Below the pieces are notes generated by a model. That model was given only the letters and a program-made list of their open reading frames with translations, was not told the origin of the DNA and searched no databases. A DNA stretch of 64,000 nt. Source: Rhodothalassiaceae bacterium. GTDB taxonomy: Bacteria > Pseudomonadota > Alphaproteobacteria > Sphingomonadales > Rhodothalassiaceae. The DNA lies in NCBI GenBank assembly GCA_026004935.1, contig BPKC01000001.1, positions 1,527,491 through 1,591,490 on the forward strand. Direction: 5' to 3'. Below are positions 20,556 to 32,425 of the stretch, piece after piece (position 1 is the stretch's first letter; each line of letters begins with the position of its first letter). Position numbers and translations under genes: made by a program.

Positions 20556-21275
20556 ATGCGGCCATCCGGACGCGCGCCCGACGAGATGCGGCCACTCGCC
20601 TTCATTCCGGGTTTCGCCAAGCACGCGGAAGGATCCTGTCTCGTGAAATTCGGCGACACCCATGTCCTGTGCACCGCGACCCTGGAGCAGCGGGCGCCGG
20701 GCTGGCTGCAGGGCACGGGCAAGGGCTGGATCACGGCCGAATACGGCATGCTGCCGCGCGCAACCCACGAGCGCACCGAGCGCGAGGCGGCGCGCGGGCG
20801 CCAGTCCGGCCGCACGCAGGAGATCCAGAGGCTGATCGGCCGGGCGCTGAGGGCCGTGGTGGATCTGGAGAAGATCGGCGAGCGGCAGATCCGCATCGAC
20901 TGCGACGTGCTCCAGGCCGACGGCGGCACACGGACGGCGGCGATCTCCGGCGGCTTCGTCGCGCTCCATGAGGCGCTGCGCTTCATGAAGGACGCGGGGC
21001 TGATCGAGACCATCCCCGTGCGCGAGACGGTGGCCGCCGTCTCCTGCGGGATCGTGGACGGCGAGCCCGTGCTCGACCTCGACTACGCCGAGGACAGCGC
21101 CGCCGAGACCGACGCGAACTTCGTGCTGACCGGCTCGGGCCGGATCGTCGAGATCCAGGCGACCGCCGAGCGGGAACCCTTCGACGAGGAGACCTTCCTG
21201 CGGCTCCTGCGGCTGGCGCGCATCGGCTGCGACGAGATCACGAAGGCGCAGAAGCAGGCGCTGGGGCTGCGATGA
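20556..21275 (+). CDS. rph: Ribonuclease PH
   Basis: Phosphorolytic 3'-5' exoribonuclease that trims tRNA 3' ends. The product is 239 aa, beginning [20 protein letters not shown]. It carries the family core [55 protein letters not shown] and [17 protein letters not shown]. It overlaps the next gene by 4 nt (ATGA), so rph-rdgB-hemW form one translationally coupled operon, an arrangement common in Alphaproteobacteria. Nothing unusual in length or motifs. Confidence 0.97.
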   Translation: MRPSGRAPDEMRPLAFIPGFAKHAEGSCLVKFGDTHVLCTATLEQRAPGWLQGTGKGWITAEYGMLPRATHERTEREAARGRQSGRTQEIQRLIGRALRAVVDLEKIGERQIRIDCDVLQADGGTRTAAISGGFVALHEALRFMKDAGLIETIPVRETVAAVSCGIVDGEPVLDLDYAEDSAAETDANFVLTGSGRIVEIQATAEREPFDEETFLRLLRLARIGCDEITKAQKQALGLR

Positions 21276-21937
21276 CGGCGCAGGTCTCAAGCCCCCCGTT
21301 TGCCGATCTCGCCGCGCGGCTGCGGCGCGACGGGCTCGTGATCGCCAGCCACAACCCCGGCAAGGTCCGCGAGATCGCGGAGCTGCTGGATCCCTTCGGC
21401 ATCGCCGTGCGGTCGGCGGGCGAGCTGGGTCTGCCCGAGCCTGACGAGACGGGCGCAAGCTTCGCCGAGAACGCGCGGATCAAGGCGGAATCGGCGGCGC
21501 GCGCCGCCGGCCTTCCGGCGCTGGCGGACGACTCCGGGCTTGCGGTCGCGGCGCTCGGCGGCGCGCCCGGGATCCATTCGGCGCGCTGGGGCGGGCCGGA
21601 ACGCGACTTCGCGCTGGCCATGCGCCGGGTGTGGGAGGCGCTGGAAGAGCTGGGTCGGCGCGGGGAGGACGGCGGGGTGCCACGGGATGCCGCCTTCATC
21701 TGCGCGCTGGCGCTGGCGCTTCCGGAAGGCCCCACCCATGTGTTCGAGGGGAGGGTGGACGGCGAGATCGTCTGGCCGCCGCGCGGCGGCAGGGGCTTCG
21801 GCTACGATCCGATCTTCGTGCCGCGCGGGCATGCGCTCACCTTCGGCGAGATGGAGCCGGCCGCCAAGCATGCCATCAGCCACCGCGCCGACGCCTTCCG
21901 CAAGCTGGTGGCGGCGCTCTTCGGCGCGCGGGGATGA
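21272..21937 (+). CDS. rdgB: RdgB/HAM1 family dITP/XTP pyrophosphatase
   Basis: House-cleaning enzyme that hydrolyses non-canonical purine nucleotides (dITP, XTP) to monophosphates. The product is 221 aa. Motifs are [11 protein letters not shown] near the N-terminus, the metal/substrate segment [16 protein letters not shown] and ADDSGLAV. The C-terminal signature is [14 protein letters not shown] followed by TFGEM and [11 protein letters not shown]. It starts within the rph stop (ATGA) and ends within the hemW start (ATGA), indicating tight coupling. Confidence 0.96.
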   Translation: MTAQVSSPPFADLAARLRRDGLVIASHNPGKVREIAELLDPFGIAVRSAGELGLPEPDETGASFAENARIKAESAARAAGLPALADDSGLAVAALGGAPGIHSARWGGPERDFALAMRRVWEALEELGRRGEDGGVPRDAAFICALALALPEGPTHVFEGRVDGEIVWPPRGGRGFGYDPIFVPRGHALTFGEMEPAAKHAISHRADAFRKLVAALFGARG

Positions 21938-23172
21938 CGGCCGGGGCACCGGCCCGCCCGGCGGCCGCAGCCGGGGCGGATGCGGACGCCGTGCTCGCGG
22001 CGCTTGATCCGGCGCCGGTCGTCGGGGTCTACATCCACTGGCCCTTCTGCGTGACCAAATGCCCCTATTGCGACTTCAACAGCCATGTCGCGCGCACGGG
22101 CGGTCCTGAGCAGTGGGCCGCCGCCTACCGCCGGGCGATCGCGGCCTGGCGCGCGCGGCTGCCCGGGGCGCGTCTCGCATCCGTCTTCTTCGGCGGCGGC
22201 ACGCCGAGTCTGATGCCGGTGGAGGTGGTGGGCGCGGTGCTCGACGCCCTCGTCGCGGCCTTCCCGCCGGTGGACGGGAGGGTCGAGGTCACCCTCGAGG
22301 CCAATCCGACGAGCGTGGAGGCCCGGCGCTTTGCGGGCTACCGCGCGGCCGGCGTGAACCGGGTCTCGCTCGGCATCCAGGCCCTCGACGATGCGGCCCT
22401 GCGCCTTCTGGGCCGCCCGCATGACCGCGCCGAGGCGCTCGCCGCCTTCGCCGTCGCCGCGCGGCATTTCGCGCGCGTGAACATCGACCTCATCTACGCC
22501 CGCCCGGGCCAGACGCCGGGCGCCTGGGTGCGCGAGCTCGAACACGCCCTGGGGCTCGGGGCCGGGCACATGTCCTGCTACCAGCTCACCCTCGAGCCCG
22601 GCACGCGCTTCTGGTCGCTCGCCCGGCGGGGGCGGCTCGCGCTTCCCGACGGCGAGGCGACGGCGCGGATGTTCGCGTTCACCCGCGCGCGGCTCGCGGA
22701 TGCGGGTCTGCCGGCCTACGAGGTCTCCAACCACGCCCGGCCGGGCGAGGAGTGCCGCCACAATCTCGTCTACTGGCGCTACGGGGCCTGGATCGGCATC
22801 GGCCCCGGCGCCCACGGCCGCCTGCCGCTCGTGGCGCCGGGCGCGATGCTGGCCACCGCGGCGCTGCGCGATCCCGCCGCCTGGCTCCGCTCGACCTTCT
22901 CCGGCGACGGGCTGGCGCTCGCCTCCCTGGAACCGCTCGAGCCGGCGACCGCCGCGCGCGAGGCGCTGCTGATGGGCCTGCGGCTCGCCGAGGGGGTGGA
23001 CCTGGCGCGGCTTGAAGCGCGCTTCGGCCTGAGTGCCTCGCAGATGCTGGACGTTGCGCGCGCAAGGGCGCTCGCCGCCGAGGGCCTCGTGCGTCTTGCC
23101 CGCGGGCGCCTTGCCGTGAGCGAGCGGGGCGTCGCGCTTCTCGACCGCCTGCTTGCGGAGATCGTCCGCTGA
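21934..23172 (+). CDS. hemW: Radical SAM family haem chaperone HemW
   Basis: Radical-SAM protein of the HemN-like group, 412 aa from the ATG at 21934 that overlaps the rdgB stop. The cluster motif CVTKCPYC directly follows [16 protein letters not shown], the [11 protein letters not shown] segment and SLGIQALDD follow, and the C-terminal HemW domain has [19 protein letters not shown]. Length and the lack of the HemN N-terminal extension favour HemW, a haem-delivery protein, over coproporphyrinogen dehydrogenase; older annotations call it HemN. It is followed by repeat array B. Confidence 0.92.
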   Translation: MTAGAPARPAAAAGADADAVLAALDPAPVVGVYIHWPFCVTKCPYCDFNSHVARTGGPEQWAAAYRRAIAAWRARLPGARLASVFFGGGTPSLMPVEVVGAVLDALVAAFPPVDGRVEVTLEANPTSVEARRFAGYRAAGVNRVSLGIQALDDAALRLLGRPHDRAEALAAFAVAARHFARVNIDLIYARPGQTPGAWVRELEHALGLGAGHMSCYQLTLEPGTRFWSLARRGRLALPDGEATARMFAFTRARLADAGLPAYEVSNHARPGEECRHNLVYWRYGAWIGIGPGAHGRLPLVAPGAMLATAALRDPAAWLRSTFSGDGLALASLEPLEPATAAREALLMGLRLAEGVDLARLEARFGLSASQMLDVARARALAAEGLVRLARGRLAVSERGVALLDRLLAEIVR

Positions 23173-23189
23173 CGGGCGTCCGCCTTCGC

Positions 23190-24386
23190 CGGCCGGCACC
23201 CGTTGTTGGTCACCCGCCTACGCCCCATCACGTCACCCGCCGGCTTGACCGGCGGGTCCAGCGGGAAGCGGGGGCGGCCGCAAGCGCCGGGCTCGTCCTT
23301 GGCGGCGGCTGGATTCGCCGCTTTCGCGGCGAATGACGAAAAAGGAGAGCGTCACCCGCCGGCGTCCTTTCTTCGTCACCGGCCGGCTTGACCGGCGGGT
23401 CCAGCGGAAGGCGGGGACAGCCGCAAGCGCCGGGCTCCTCCTTGGCGGCGGCTGGATTCGCCGCTTTCGCGGCGAATGACGAAAGAAGAAAGCGTCACCC
23501 GCCGGCGTCCTTTCTTCGTCACCCGCCGGCTTGACCGGCGGGTCCAGCGGGAGGCGGGGGCGGCCGCAAGCGCCGGGATTGTCGTCATGGGCGGCTGGAT
23601 TCGCCGCTTTCGCGGCGAATGACGAAAGAAGAAAGCGTCACCCGCCGGCGTCCTTTCTTCGTCACCCGCCGGCTTGACCGGCGGGTCCAGCCGGCGGTGG
23701 AGCCAACCCCGGTACCCGTGCCGCGTTCACCGCCTCATGGGTTCGCCGGTCAAGCCGGCGAACGACGCGTAAAGGGAGGGCATCCGTCGGTGCCTACTCC
23801 CAATCGTCACCCGCCGTCACCCTTTCTTCGTCACCCGCCGGCTTGACCGGCGGGTCCAGCCGGCGGTGGAGCCAACCCCGGTACCCGTGCCGCGTTCACC
23901 GCCTCATGGGTTCGCCGGTCAAGCCGGCGAACGACGAGAGAAAGGAGCGTCACTGCCGGCTTGTCTCCCGTTTCTGATGACTGATGACTGATCACCAACG
24001 ACCGGCCGGGTTCGCCGGTCAAGCCGGCGAACGACGCGTAAAGGGAGGGCATCCGTCGGTGCCTACTCCCAATCGTCACCCGCCGGCTCGACCGGCGGGT
24101 CCAGCCGGCGGTGGAGCCAACCCCGGTACCCGTGCCGCGTTCACCGCCTCATGGGTTCGCCGGTCAAGCCGGCGAACGACGAGAGAAAGGAGCGTCACTG
24201 CCGGCTTGTCTCCCGTTTCTGATGACTGATGACTGATCACCAACGACCGGCCGGGTTCGCCGGTCGAGCCGGCGAACGACGCGGGGGGTGCGCCGGCCTG
24301 TCTTCGGTATCTGAAGACTGGTGACTGATCACCGGCGACCGGCAGCGCTCGCCGGTCAAGCCGGCGAACGACGCGAAAGGAGAGGG
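23190..24386. repeat. Palindromic repeat array B (143-bp and 245-bp units)
   Basis: Between convergent hemW and eno. The palindrome CGTCAC-CGCCGGCTTGACCGGCG-GTCCAGC starts at 23231, 23374, 23517 and 23660, an exact 143-bp period. Each is followed by the inverted partner with stem TTCGCCGCTTTCGCGGCGAA. From about 23830 a second unit of about 245 bp is duplicated; for example GAGCGTCACTGCCGGC occurs at 23945 and 24190. TGATGACTGATGACTGATCA microrepeats occur near 23980 and 24220. No coding potential beyond repeat-derived frames. Confidence 0.9.
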
Positions 24387-24540
24387 CACCACCCGCGCGC
24401 GCGTGCTCTTGGCCCGTCGAAGGTGGCCGTCCCGCGCCCCAGCTCGCACCACCCGCGCGCGCGTGCTCTTCTCGTCTGCCCGCCGGTCCAGTCGTCTGCG
24501 CGCCGGTCCGGCCTTGCGGTGCCGGCGATGGATGACCGGC
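24387..24540. repeat. 24-bp direct repeat pair downstream of eno
   Basis: CACCACCCGCGCGCGCGTGC followed by TCTT occurs at 24387-24410 and again at 24447-24470, 60 bp apart, each containing an alternating CG run. The rest of this gap up to the enolase stop shows no gene and no clear terminator. Confidence 0.7.
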
Positions 24541-26167
<1,627 letters not shown>

Positions 26168-26171
<4 letters not shown>

Positions 26172-26992
26172 GCGTCGGCGGCCGATGGTGTCTTTTCCCG
26201 CTCGCGGGCTTCAAGAGCGCGCTCGGCGATCGCAAAGAAGCTCGGATTGTCGACATCGATGGGACCGTAGGGGAAGGGCTGGTCGATGATCGCCGCGCTC
26301 ACCCCGAGATTGCGGCCGACGCGGCAGATGAGGCCGGAAAGCGTCGTCGCCTTCAGCTTGTAGAGCAGGAAGGGCATGAGCCCGCAGCTCTTCAGGATCC
26401 GCCAGTGGCGCTTGCCGAACTGGCCGCCGGAGCGGAACACCTCGGCGGCCTTGAGCGCCCGCTCGTTGCGCAGCCCGTAAAGGTTCGTGGCCGACCAGCC
26501 GCCGTCCTTGAGGCGATGATAGGCGAGCCCGACCTCGGGGAACGCGCTTTTCACCACCTCCTCGCGGGTGAACCCGATCGCGACATCCTCGTGCCCGGCA
26601 AGGAACGCGTCGACGAACTGGCGCACGAGCTCGGGCGTCTGGAGCGCATTGTCGCCGGTCAGCACCAAGAGGGGGAAGGGTTCCGGCATGGCGCGCACGG
26701 CCGCGAGCACGGAGTCGGCCAGATTGCCTTCGGACCGGACCCAGCGGATGCGCCCCTCGTCCAGCCAGGCCTTCAGCCGCTCCGTGGCCCGGAGCAGGTC
26801 GGCGCTTTCGATCGAGATCCAGATGTCGGCGACGACGCCGCTGTCGATGAGCGAGTCGATCACCCGCTCCAGCATCACCCTGCCCGCGATCGGCGCAAGG
26901 CATTTGTGGGACACCCCGGCCTGGCGCGCCACCGGATCGTCCGCCCCCTTGCGGCTTGCCGCCAGCACCAGCGCCTTCACCTTCTCGGTCAT
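26168..26992 (-). CDS. MobA-like nucleotidyltransferase family protein
   Basis: A 274-aa protein with an N-terminal NTP-transferase fold: VKALVLAASRKG, then HKCLAPIAGRVMLERVI, where the Lys and Pro resemble the sugar-nucleotide transferase KPL/I motif. LVLTGDNALQTP supplies the metal-binding Asp region. The C-terminal part (KRHWRILKSCGLMPFLLYKL) is specific to this subgroup. The substrate is unknown; sugar-phosphate or polar head-group cytidylyltransfer are possible. I chose ATG 26992, where homology starts and GGGAG lies upstream; ATG 27037 would overlap nothing useful. It sits between an MmgE/PrpD gene and a small membrane-protein gene in the eno operon. Confidence 0.72.
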
Positions 26993-27044
26993 GACTACCG
27001 CCGCTCCCGCCTCGCCCGTCAGGGTCCCGGTCCGCATGCCGCCG

Positions 27045-28478
27045 CTAAAGCGCGCAGGCGAGCGGCGCCATCAGGGTTCCGACGTGATCCAGCTCGCGCA
27101 GTTCTTCCAGCGCGGCGCGCACCCACTTGATGCGGTCCGGCGACAGCACGCCGGTCACGCATTCCTCGAACTTCTGCCAGTAGACCTTGTCGGGGAAGGG
27201 CTTCCACTTGGACCCTTCCGGCCATTCGCGCTCCTCGACGAGCTCGCGCCCGTCCGCAAGCCGCACGGTGACCTTCGTCGGCGTCTCGCCCTCGAGACCC
27301 TCCACCGGTTCGCGCACCACCTTCGCCATCGCCGCGCGCACCGCCGGATCCCGGACCGCCTCGTCGGTGAACTCGGGAATTCCGGCCCGGCCGCGCACCA
27401 AGAGCGTCGCGAGCGCATATTCCATGGAAAACTTCGCCTGCAGGCCCGTCTGCGGGTCCGTATACATCAGGTTGTTGAGATGCACCGCCGGCGCCCGCAC
27501 CGTGATCCGCTCCACCTCCTCGGCCCGGAAGCCGTGCGTGGCGATCAGGTGGAGGAGGGCGTCCATCGCCCGGTGGGCGCTGCCGCAGTTCGGGAAGCGC
27601 TTCACCCGGAAGCCGTGCTCCAGGATCAGCAGCGGCTCGCCGACCTTCGCGGTCTCGAAACGCATGGTCTGGCCGTGGTCGATGTGGGTGAGGCCGGCCC
27701 GCAGCTCCTCGAAATCGGGCCCGACCATCAGCCGCTGCATGCCCTGGGGGCCGTCGAGCACCCCGAGCCCCGCCGTGAGCCCGCCTTCGGCGAGCCGCGC
27801 GGCGATGATCCCGGCCTTGGCCGCAAGGCCCGCATGCAGCGGCTTCGTCATGGTGCCGAACTGCGACATGAAGCCGGAGGCCTGGGAGACGGCGATCGAG
27901 AGCGCATGGGCCGCGCGCCCGGCGTCCAGCCTGAGCAGCCGCGCGCAGGCGGCGGCCGCGCCGATCGCGCCGGTGGTGGCCGTCGCATGCCAGCCGCGGT
28001 TCCTGTGATACGGGTTGATGCCCTGGCCGACGCGCCCCTGGATCTGCAGGCCGACGATGTAGGCGTCGAGCGCGTGGCTGCCGCCGAGCCCCAGCTCCTC
28101 CGCCAGCGCCAGGATCGCCGGCACCAGCACCGTCGTCGCATGCGCCTTGGGCGGGTCGAAGTTGTCGTCATAGTCGAGCGCGTGGCCCGCCGTGCCGTTC
28201 ACGAGCGCCGCCCAGGGCGCGGCGAGCTTCACCGGGTGGCCGACCGCGGTGGACGGGCCGAGGCCCCAGCGCGCCGCCGTCTCGCGGGTGATGCGGGCGG
28301 CCGGCTCGCGCGCCCCGGCGATGGTGACCGCGATCTGGTCAATGAACTCGCGATGCGCCGAATGCCAGGCCCCCTCCGGCCAGACCGGCGGCACGCTCGC
28401 GATCCAGGAGCCGAAGGCGGAGAGGGGATCGGTTCCGCCGCCCGCCGGCTCGGTCCTCCGCTCTGAAGCCGTCGTCAC
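27045..28478 (-). CDS. MmgE/PrpD family protein
   Basis: A 477-aa protein of the 2-methylcitrate dehydratase (PrpD/MmgE) superfamily, which also holds cis-aconitate decarboxylase and other lyases or epimerases. GTAGHALDYDDNFDPPKAHA carries the family HALDYDD active-site region, and GWHATATTGAIGAAAA and GTMTKPLHAGLAAKAG are the other conserved blocks. The GTG at 28478 is preceded by GGGAG, and homology begins soon after it. No prpB/prpC neighbours are present, so a methylcitrate-cycle role is not supported; the actual substrate is unknown. It is the first gene of the leftward operon leading to eno. Confidence 0.82.
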   Translation of the reverse strand: MTTASERRTEPAGGGTDPLSAFGSWIASVPPVWPEGAWHSAHREFIDQIAVTIAGAREPAARITRETAARWGLGPSTAVGHPVKLAAPWAALVNGTAGHALDYDDNFDPPKAHATTVLVPAILALAEELGLGGSHALDAYIVGLQIQGRVGQGINPYHRNRGWHATATTGAIGAAAACARLLRLDAGRAAHALSIAVSQASGFMSQFGTMTKPLHAGLAAKAGIIAARLAEGGLTAGLGVLDGPQGMQRLMVGPDFEELRAGLTHIDHGQTMRFETAKVGEPLLILEHGFRVKRFPNCGSAHRAMDALLHLIATHGFRAEEVERITVRAPAVHLNNLMYTDPQTGLQAKFSMEYALATLLVRGRAGIPEFTDEAVRDPAVRAAMAKVVREPVEGLEGETPTKVTVRLADGRELVEEREWPEGSKWKPFPDKVYWQKFEECVTGVLSPDRIKWVRAALEELRELDHVGTLMAPLACAL

Positions 28479-28686
28479 GCTGCTCTCCCTGTCACCTCGG
28501 CCGCCGCGCGGCGCCCGCGGCGCCGGATGGGGCGGCGGGTCCGGTCCGCATGTCCGGCGCGTCATATAGACCCTGGGTTCCGTCAGGAAAAGGCTTGACG
28601 GCACCCCTTCGGGCCTGCCCCAATCCGGCCACAGTTGCACCCCACATAGGCGGCGCTGCGGGGTGCCAAGGGATGAACGCGCGGAC

Positions 28687-29796
28687 ATGACGGCTCTCTT
28701 TGCGCTTCCGGATCACGAGGTGGTGCGCGGTCTTCTGCCGGACATCGCCGGGCGCCGGCTCGACCGCGAGGCGGCCCGGCGGCGCATTCTGGCGTCGCGC
28801 GGCGTCGTGCCGGCCGCGATCGACCCGCGCGGGCAGGGCGCCGTCTACTGGATCGACATCGGCGATCACCGCTTCCGGCATTGGCAATACGTCTTCACGA
28901 TCGACCACCTGGCGCGCAGCGGCGGCATCCGGGACCATTTCTCCTCGCCCGTCGAGCTGCTGGACGAGGATGAGCTGTTTAAGGACGCCGTGCCGGTGGC
29001 CGGGCTGATCTTCCATGTCTCGCGCTGCGGCTCCACATTGGTGACCAAGGCGCTCGGCCGTCTCGACCGTCATGTGATGATCTCGCAGGGTGCGCCTCTG
29101 CAGCGCGGCTTCTGGGCGCACGCGACCGCGGGCTGGACGCGTCCGCTCGGGCGCGACGACATGACGCTGCGGCGGCTGCGCAATCTCGTGCGCGCGATGT
29201 GCCGGCGCCGGCATCCGGAGGAAGAGCGGGCCTTCGTCAAGTTCATCAGCTGGAACACGATCCATGCCCGGGAGATCCGCGCCGCGCTGCCCGGCGTGCC
29301 GGCGATCTTCCTCTACCGCGATCCCGTGGAGGTGATCGCCTCCGTGCGCCGCGACACGACGGCGGTCTTGGAGGCGCGCGGCACGGGGCTGGACAGGGTG
29401 CTCACCGGGCTCGACGAGGCGTCGCTCGCCGACCTCGATGAGGTGACGTATCTCGCCCACTGCTACCGGCGCTATTTCGAGGTGGCGGCGGCCGAGGCGG
29501 GCGAAGGCTTTGCGCTGCTGAACTACCGGGATCTGTCGGCCGAGCGCTTCGGCGACGTTCTGCGCGCGGCCTTTGGACTCGATTTCGCCGCCGAGGAACT
29601 GGCGGAGATGCGTGCGCAGTTTGCCGTCCATTCCAAGGACGACAGCGGCCGGCGGAGCTTCAAGGACGACCGGGCGGCAAAGCAGGCGGCCTTGAATCGC
29701 GACGAAAAGGCCGTTATTCGCGAGATTTGCGGCTGCGCGATGGCGGCGCTGGAGGAACATCCGGCAAATCTGTACGCCCGCAGACGGGCGGCGTGA
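28687..29796 (+). CDS. Sulfotransferase-family protein
   Basis: Predicted PAPS-dependent sulfotransferase-like protein of 369 aa. GLIFHVSRCGSTLVTKAL resembles the 5'-phosphosulfate-binding P-loop, AIFLYRDPVEVIASVRR the 3'-phosphate-binding strand-helix, and LLNYRDLSAERF the late conserved segment. The N-terminal about 100 residues, with WIDIGDHRFRHWQY, resemble a small extra domain found in some alphaproteobacterial homologues. The acceptor is unknown. It is followed 37 nt later by a glycosyltransferase gene, suggesting a shared glycan or cell-surface product. ATG 28687 was preferred over GTG 28663. Confidence 0.75.
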   Translation: MTALFALPDHEVVRGLLPDIAGRRLDREAARRRILASRGVVPAAIDPRGQGAVYWIDIGDHRFRHWQYVFTIDHLARSGGIRDHFSSPVELLDEDELFKDAVPVAGLIFHVSRCGSTLVTKALGRLDRHVMISQGAPLQRGFWAHATAGWTRPLGRDDMTLRRLRNLVRAMCRRRHPEEERAFVKFISWNTIHAREIRAALPGVPAIFLYRDPVEVIASVRRDTTAVLEARGTGLDRVLTGLDEASLADLDEVTYLAHCYRRYFEVAAAEAGEGFALLNYRDLSAERFGDVLRAAFGLDFAAEELAEMRAQFAVHSKDDSGRRSFKDDRAAKQAALNRDEKAVIREICGCAMAALEEHPANLYARRRAA

Positions 29797-29833
29797 GGAA
29801 CACGCGGCAATATTCGGGAAGGACCGGGAGACG

Positions 29834-30583
29834 ATGACGGTGCTGGCATTTCCGCGGCTGGTCTCGGTGATCATGCCCAACTACAACTACGGCCGCTTCA
29901 TCGCGCACGCGATCGAGAGCGTCATCCAGCAGGACTACCGGCCGATCGAGCTGATCGTGATCGACGACGGCAGCACCGATGACTCGCTCGAGCGCATCGC
30001 CACCGCCCTGGAGCGTCCGCACGAGCTCTCGCGCGCCGAGGTCGTGGCGTTCCCCGAGAACCGCGGCAAGATCGCGGCGATGAACCGCGGCATCGAGCTG
30101 GCCTCGGGCGAATACAGCATCATCCTGGACGCCGATGACTTCCTGTCCAAATCCTATGTCAGCCGCTGCGTGGCGGAGCTCGAGAAGGCCCGCGCCGAGG
30201 ACGAGACGATCGGCTTCGTCTATACCGACTGCAACCTCATCTCCGAGCATGGCGACTATCTGGAGCGCGGGCGCTCGACCGCCTTCGATCCGGCGCTGAT
30301 CGAGCACTACAGCTTCATTCCCGAGCCGGCCGTGGTGCTGACCGAGGCGCTCAGGGCCTGCTGGCCCTATGACGAGACGATCCGCCGCGGCACCAAGCAT
30401 CACAAGTGGCGCCGGGTCATCGAGGCGGGCTGGGCCGGCCGGCATCTGCCGGAGCCGCTGTTCTACTACCGCATGCACGGGCAGAACCTGTCCGGCATCG
30501 GCAACCGCGTGCTCGGCGAGATCCGCGGCGGCCGCCAGGGCGAACGGATCCTCTCCGGCTACTGGCCGACGCAGGCGCGCTGA
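29834..30583 (+). CDS. Glycosyltransferase family 2 protein
   Basis: A GT-A fold glycosyltransferase of 249 aa. The N-terminus VSVIMPNYNYGRFIAHAIES, the nucleotide-binding IELIVIDDGSTDDS and the metal-binding DADDF (YSIILDADDFLSKSY) are all classic for family 2. The donor and acceptor sugars cannot be inferred. There is no membrane segment, so it is likely cytosolic or peripheral. It directly follows the sulfotransferase-family gene and may act on the same product. Confidence 0.88.
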   Translation: MTVLAFPRLVSVIMPNYNYGRFIAHAIESVIQQDYRPIELIVIDDGSTDDSLERIATALERPHELSRAEVVAFPENRGKIAAMNRGIELASGEYSIILDADDFLSKSYVSRCVAELEKARAEDETIGFVYTDCNLISEHGDYLERGRSTAFDPALIEHYSFIPEPAVVLTEALRACWPYDETIRRGTKHHKWRRVIEAGWAGRHLPEPLFYYRMHGQNLSGIGNRVLGEIRGGRQGERILSGYWPTQAR

Positions 30584-30727
30584 GCCCGCAGGCCGCCTTC
30601 CGCGCCACGGGCTGCGGGATCCGACCACCGGCAGAGCGCAAGAGCGCCCCGGCGGGCCGCACAAGCCGCTTGCGCCGGGCGCGCGCATGTGATTCCATGC
30701 CCTGAAATGGCGAAAGGCGTGGATGAC

Positions 30728-31051
30728 ATGCGCTGGCAGATGCGCGGCATGCTCTGGCCCCTGATCCTGCTGATCCTGCTCGGCTATTTCGGGCATCTCG
30801 CCTGGCAGGGCCGCGCCGGGCTGGCCGAGCAGCGGGCGCTCGCGGCGCGGGCGGCGGCGCTGAAGATGCGGCTGGCCGAACTGCGGGCAGAGCGGGCGCG
30901 GCTCGAGGCCCGTGTCGCGGCGATGCGCCCGCGCAGCCGGGATCTCGACCTGCTCGACGAGGTCGCCCGCCGCAATCTCGGGTATCTGCGTCCCGACGAG
31001 CGCGTCATCGTCGTGCCGCCCGCCGAGCCGGCCGCAGCCGCCGCGCGCTAG
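30728..31051 (+). CDS. ftsB: FtsB/DivIC-family septum formation initiator
   Basis: A single-pass cell-division protein of 107 aa. It has a short cytoplasmic N-terminus, one membrane helix (about residues 8-28, GMLWPLILLILLGYFGHLAW) and a periplasmic coiled coil rich in Ala/Leu/Arg (about 33-75). It ends with the conserved DLDLLDEVARRNLGYLRPDE block of the FtsB/DivIC family, which joins FtsL and FtsQ in the divisome. Position just upstream of pdhA is common in Alphaproteobacteria. The start is uncertain: ATGs at 30689, 30707 and 30728 are all in frame, and I took the one nearest the membrane helix. Confidence 0.87.
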   Translation: MRWQMRGMLWPLILLILLGYFGHLAWQGRAGLAEQRALAARAAALKMRLAELRAERARLEARVAAMRPRSRDLDLLDEVARRNLGYLRPDERVIVVPPAEPAAAAAR

Positions 31052-31127
31052 GCCGGTGTGAGCTGCGCCGTGCGGCCGGCGCAAGGCTGATCTGCACGCC
31101 GGGCCGGGTCAAGGCCGCCCAAAGCCT

Positions 31128-31156
31128 TTGAAATTCCGCCCCGAAGCCGATAAGGA
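31128..31156 (+). promoter_or_regulatory. Candidate promoter for pdhAB
   Basis: TTGAAA (31128-31133), 17-nt spacer, TAAGGA (31151-31156), 75 nt before the pdhA ATG. A good sigma70-type match in otherwise very GC-rich sequence. Confidence 0.5.
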
Positions 31157-31229
31157 GGGATGCGCCCGGGGGCCGGGCGCGGGCCGGGCTGATGCGGTCC
31201 GCAGGCGAGGACAGACACGGGCAGGACGC

Positions 31230-32411
31230 ATGGCGGGCAACGACAGGGGCGCGGGCACGGGTCGGCCCGGCAAGCGCGCGGCGAAGACGGCCGCGACGAA
31301 AAAGGGCGCGGCGAAGAAGGCCGCCGTCGCGCTGAAGCCCGGGCACGACCATCGGGACCCCTACGCCCATCTCTTCCGCGACGAATACCATCGCGAATAC
31401 GACGCCTCGCGCGAGGAGATGCTCGGCTTCTACCGGGACATGCTGCGCATCCGCCGCTTCGAGGAAAAGGCGGGCCAGCTTTATGGCCTCGGCCTTATCG
31501 GCGGGTTCCTGCATCTGTACATCGGCCAGGAGGCGATCGCCGTCGGCTTCGAGCGCGCGAGTGCCGAGCAGGACCGGGTCGTGACGGGCTACCGCTGCCA
31601 CGGCCATGCCCTCGCCGCCGGCTGCAGCGCGCGCGAGCTGATGGCGGAGCTCACGGGCCGTGCCGCGGGCCTGTGCAAGGGCAAGGGCGGCTCGATGCAT
31701 CTGTTCGCCGCGGGCCGGCGCTTCTACGGCGGCCACGGCATCGTCGGCGCACCGGCGCCGCTCGGCACCGGCCTCGCCTTCGCCGCCAGATACCGCGGCG
31801 AGGATGCCGTCTCGCTCACCTTCTTCGGCGACGGCGCCGCCAACCAGGGCCAGGTCTACGAGAGTTTCAACATGGCCGTGCTGTGGAAGCTGCCGGTCGT
31901 CTACATCATCGAGAACAACCACTACGCGATGGGCACCTCCGTCGACCGCGCATCGGGCCAGAAGGATCTGCACAAGCGCGGCGAGAGCCTCGGCGTGCCG
32001 GGGATGCTGGTGGACGGCATGAACATCTTCAAGGTCCGCGCGGCCGCGGAAGAAGCGATCGGCTACGTGCGCTCGGGCCGCGGGCCGATCCTGGTCGAGG
32101 TCAAGACCTACCGCTACCGCGGCCACTCCATGTCGGATCCCGCGAAATACCGCCCGCGCGAGGAGGTGGAGGAGGTGCGCGCCCACCACGACCCCATCGA
32201 CTTCCTGCGTCTGCGCATGCTGGAGGCCGGGATCGCGGAGGACGAGATCAGGGCCATCGAAAAGGAGGTGAAGGCCGAGATCGAGGACGCCGCAGATTTC
32301 GCCCGCAACGCGTCCGAGCCGGAGCTTGAGGAACTCTATCGCGACGTCTGGGTGGGAGAGGCGGAGCCGCTGCCGCGCTGGCCCGCGCTGGTGACGGACA
32401 AAGGGATCTAG
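31230..32411 (+). CDS. pdhA: Pyruvate dehydrogenase E1 component, alpha subunit
   Basis: Thiamine-diphosphate decarboxylase subunit of the pyruvate dehydrogenase complex. From ATG 31230 the product is 393 aa. The first about 45 residues are Lys/Ala-rich and disordered. The E1-alpha core follows with [31 protein letters not shown], the [11 protein letters not shown] segment, and the ThDP/Mg motif [28 protein letters not shown] is the conserved late motif. It lies 14 nt before pdhB. The Lys/Ala-rich N-terminal extension is longer than in many homologues. Confidence 0.96.
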   Translation: MAGNDRGAGTGRPGKRAAKTAATKKGAAKKAAVALKPGHDHRDPYAHLFRDEYHREYDASREEMLGFYRDMLRIRRFEEKAGQLYGLGLIGGFLHLYIGQEAIAVGFERASAEQDRVVTGYRCHGHALAAGCSARELMAELTGRAAGLCKGKGGSMHLFAAGRRFYGGHGIVGAPAPLGTGLAFAARYRGEDAVSLTFFGDGAANQGQVYESFNMAVLWKLPVVYIIENNHYAMGTSVDRASGQKDLHKRGESLGVPGMLVDGMNIFKVRAAAEEAIGYVRSGRGPILVEVKTYRYRGHSMSDPAKYRPREEVEEVRAHHDPIDFLRLRMLEAGIAEDEIRAIEKEVKAEIEDAADFARNASEPELEELYRDVWVGEAEPLPRWPALVTDKGI

Positions 32412-32425
32412 GGGGAGCGGGCGCC

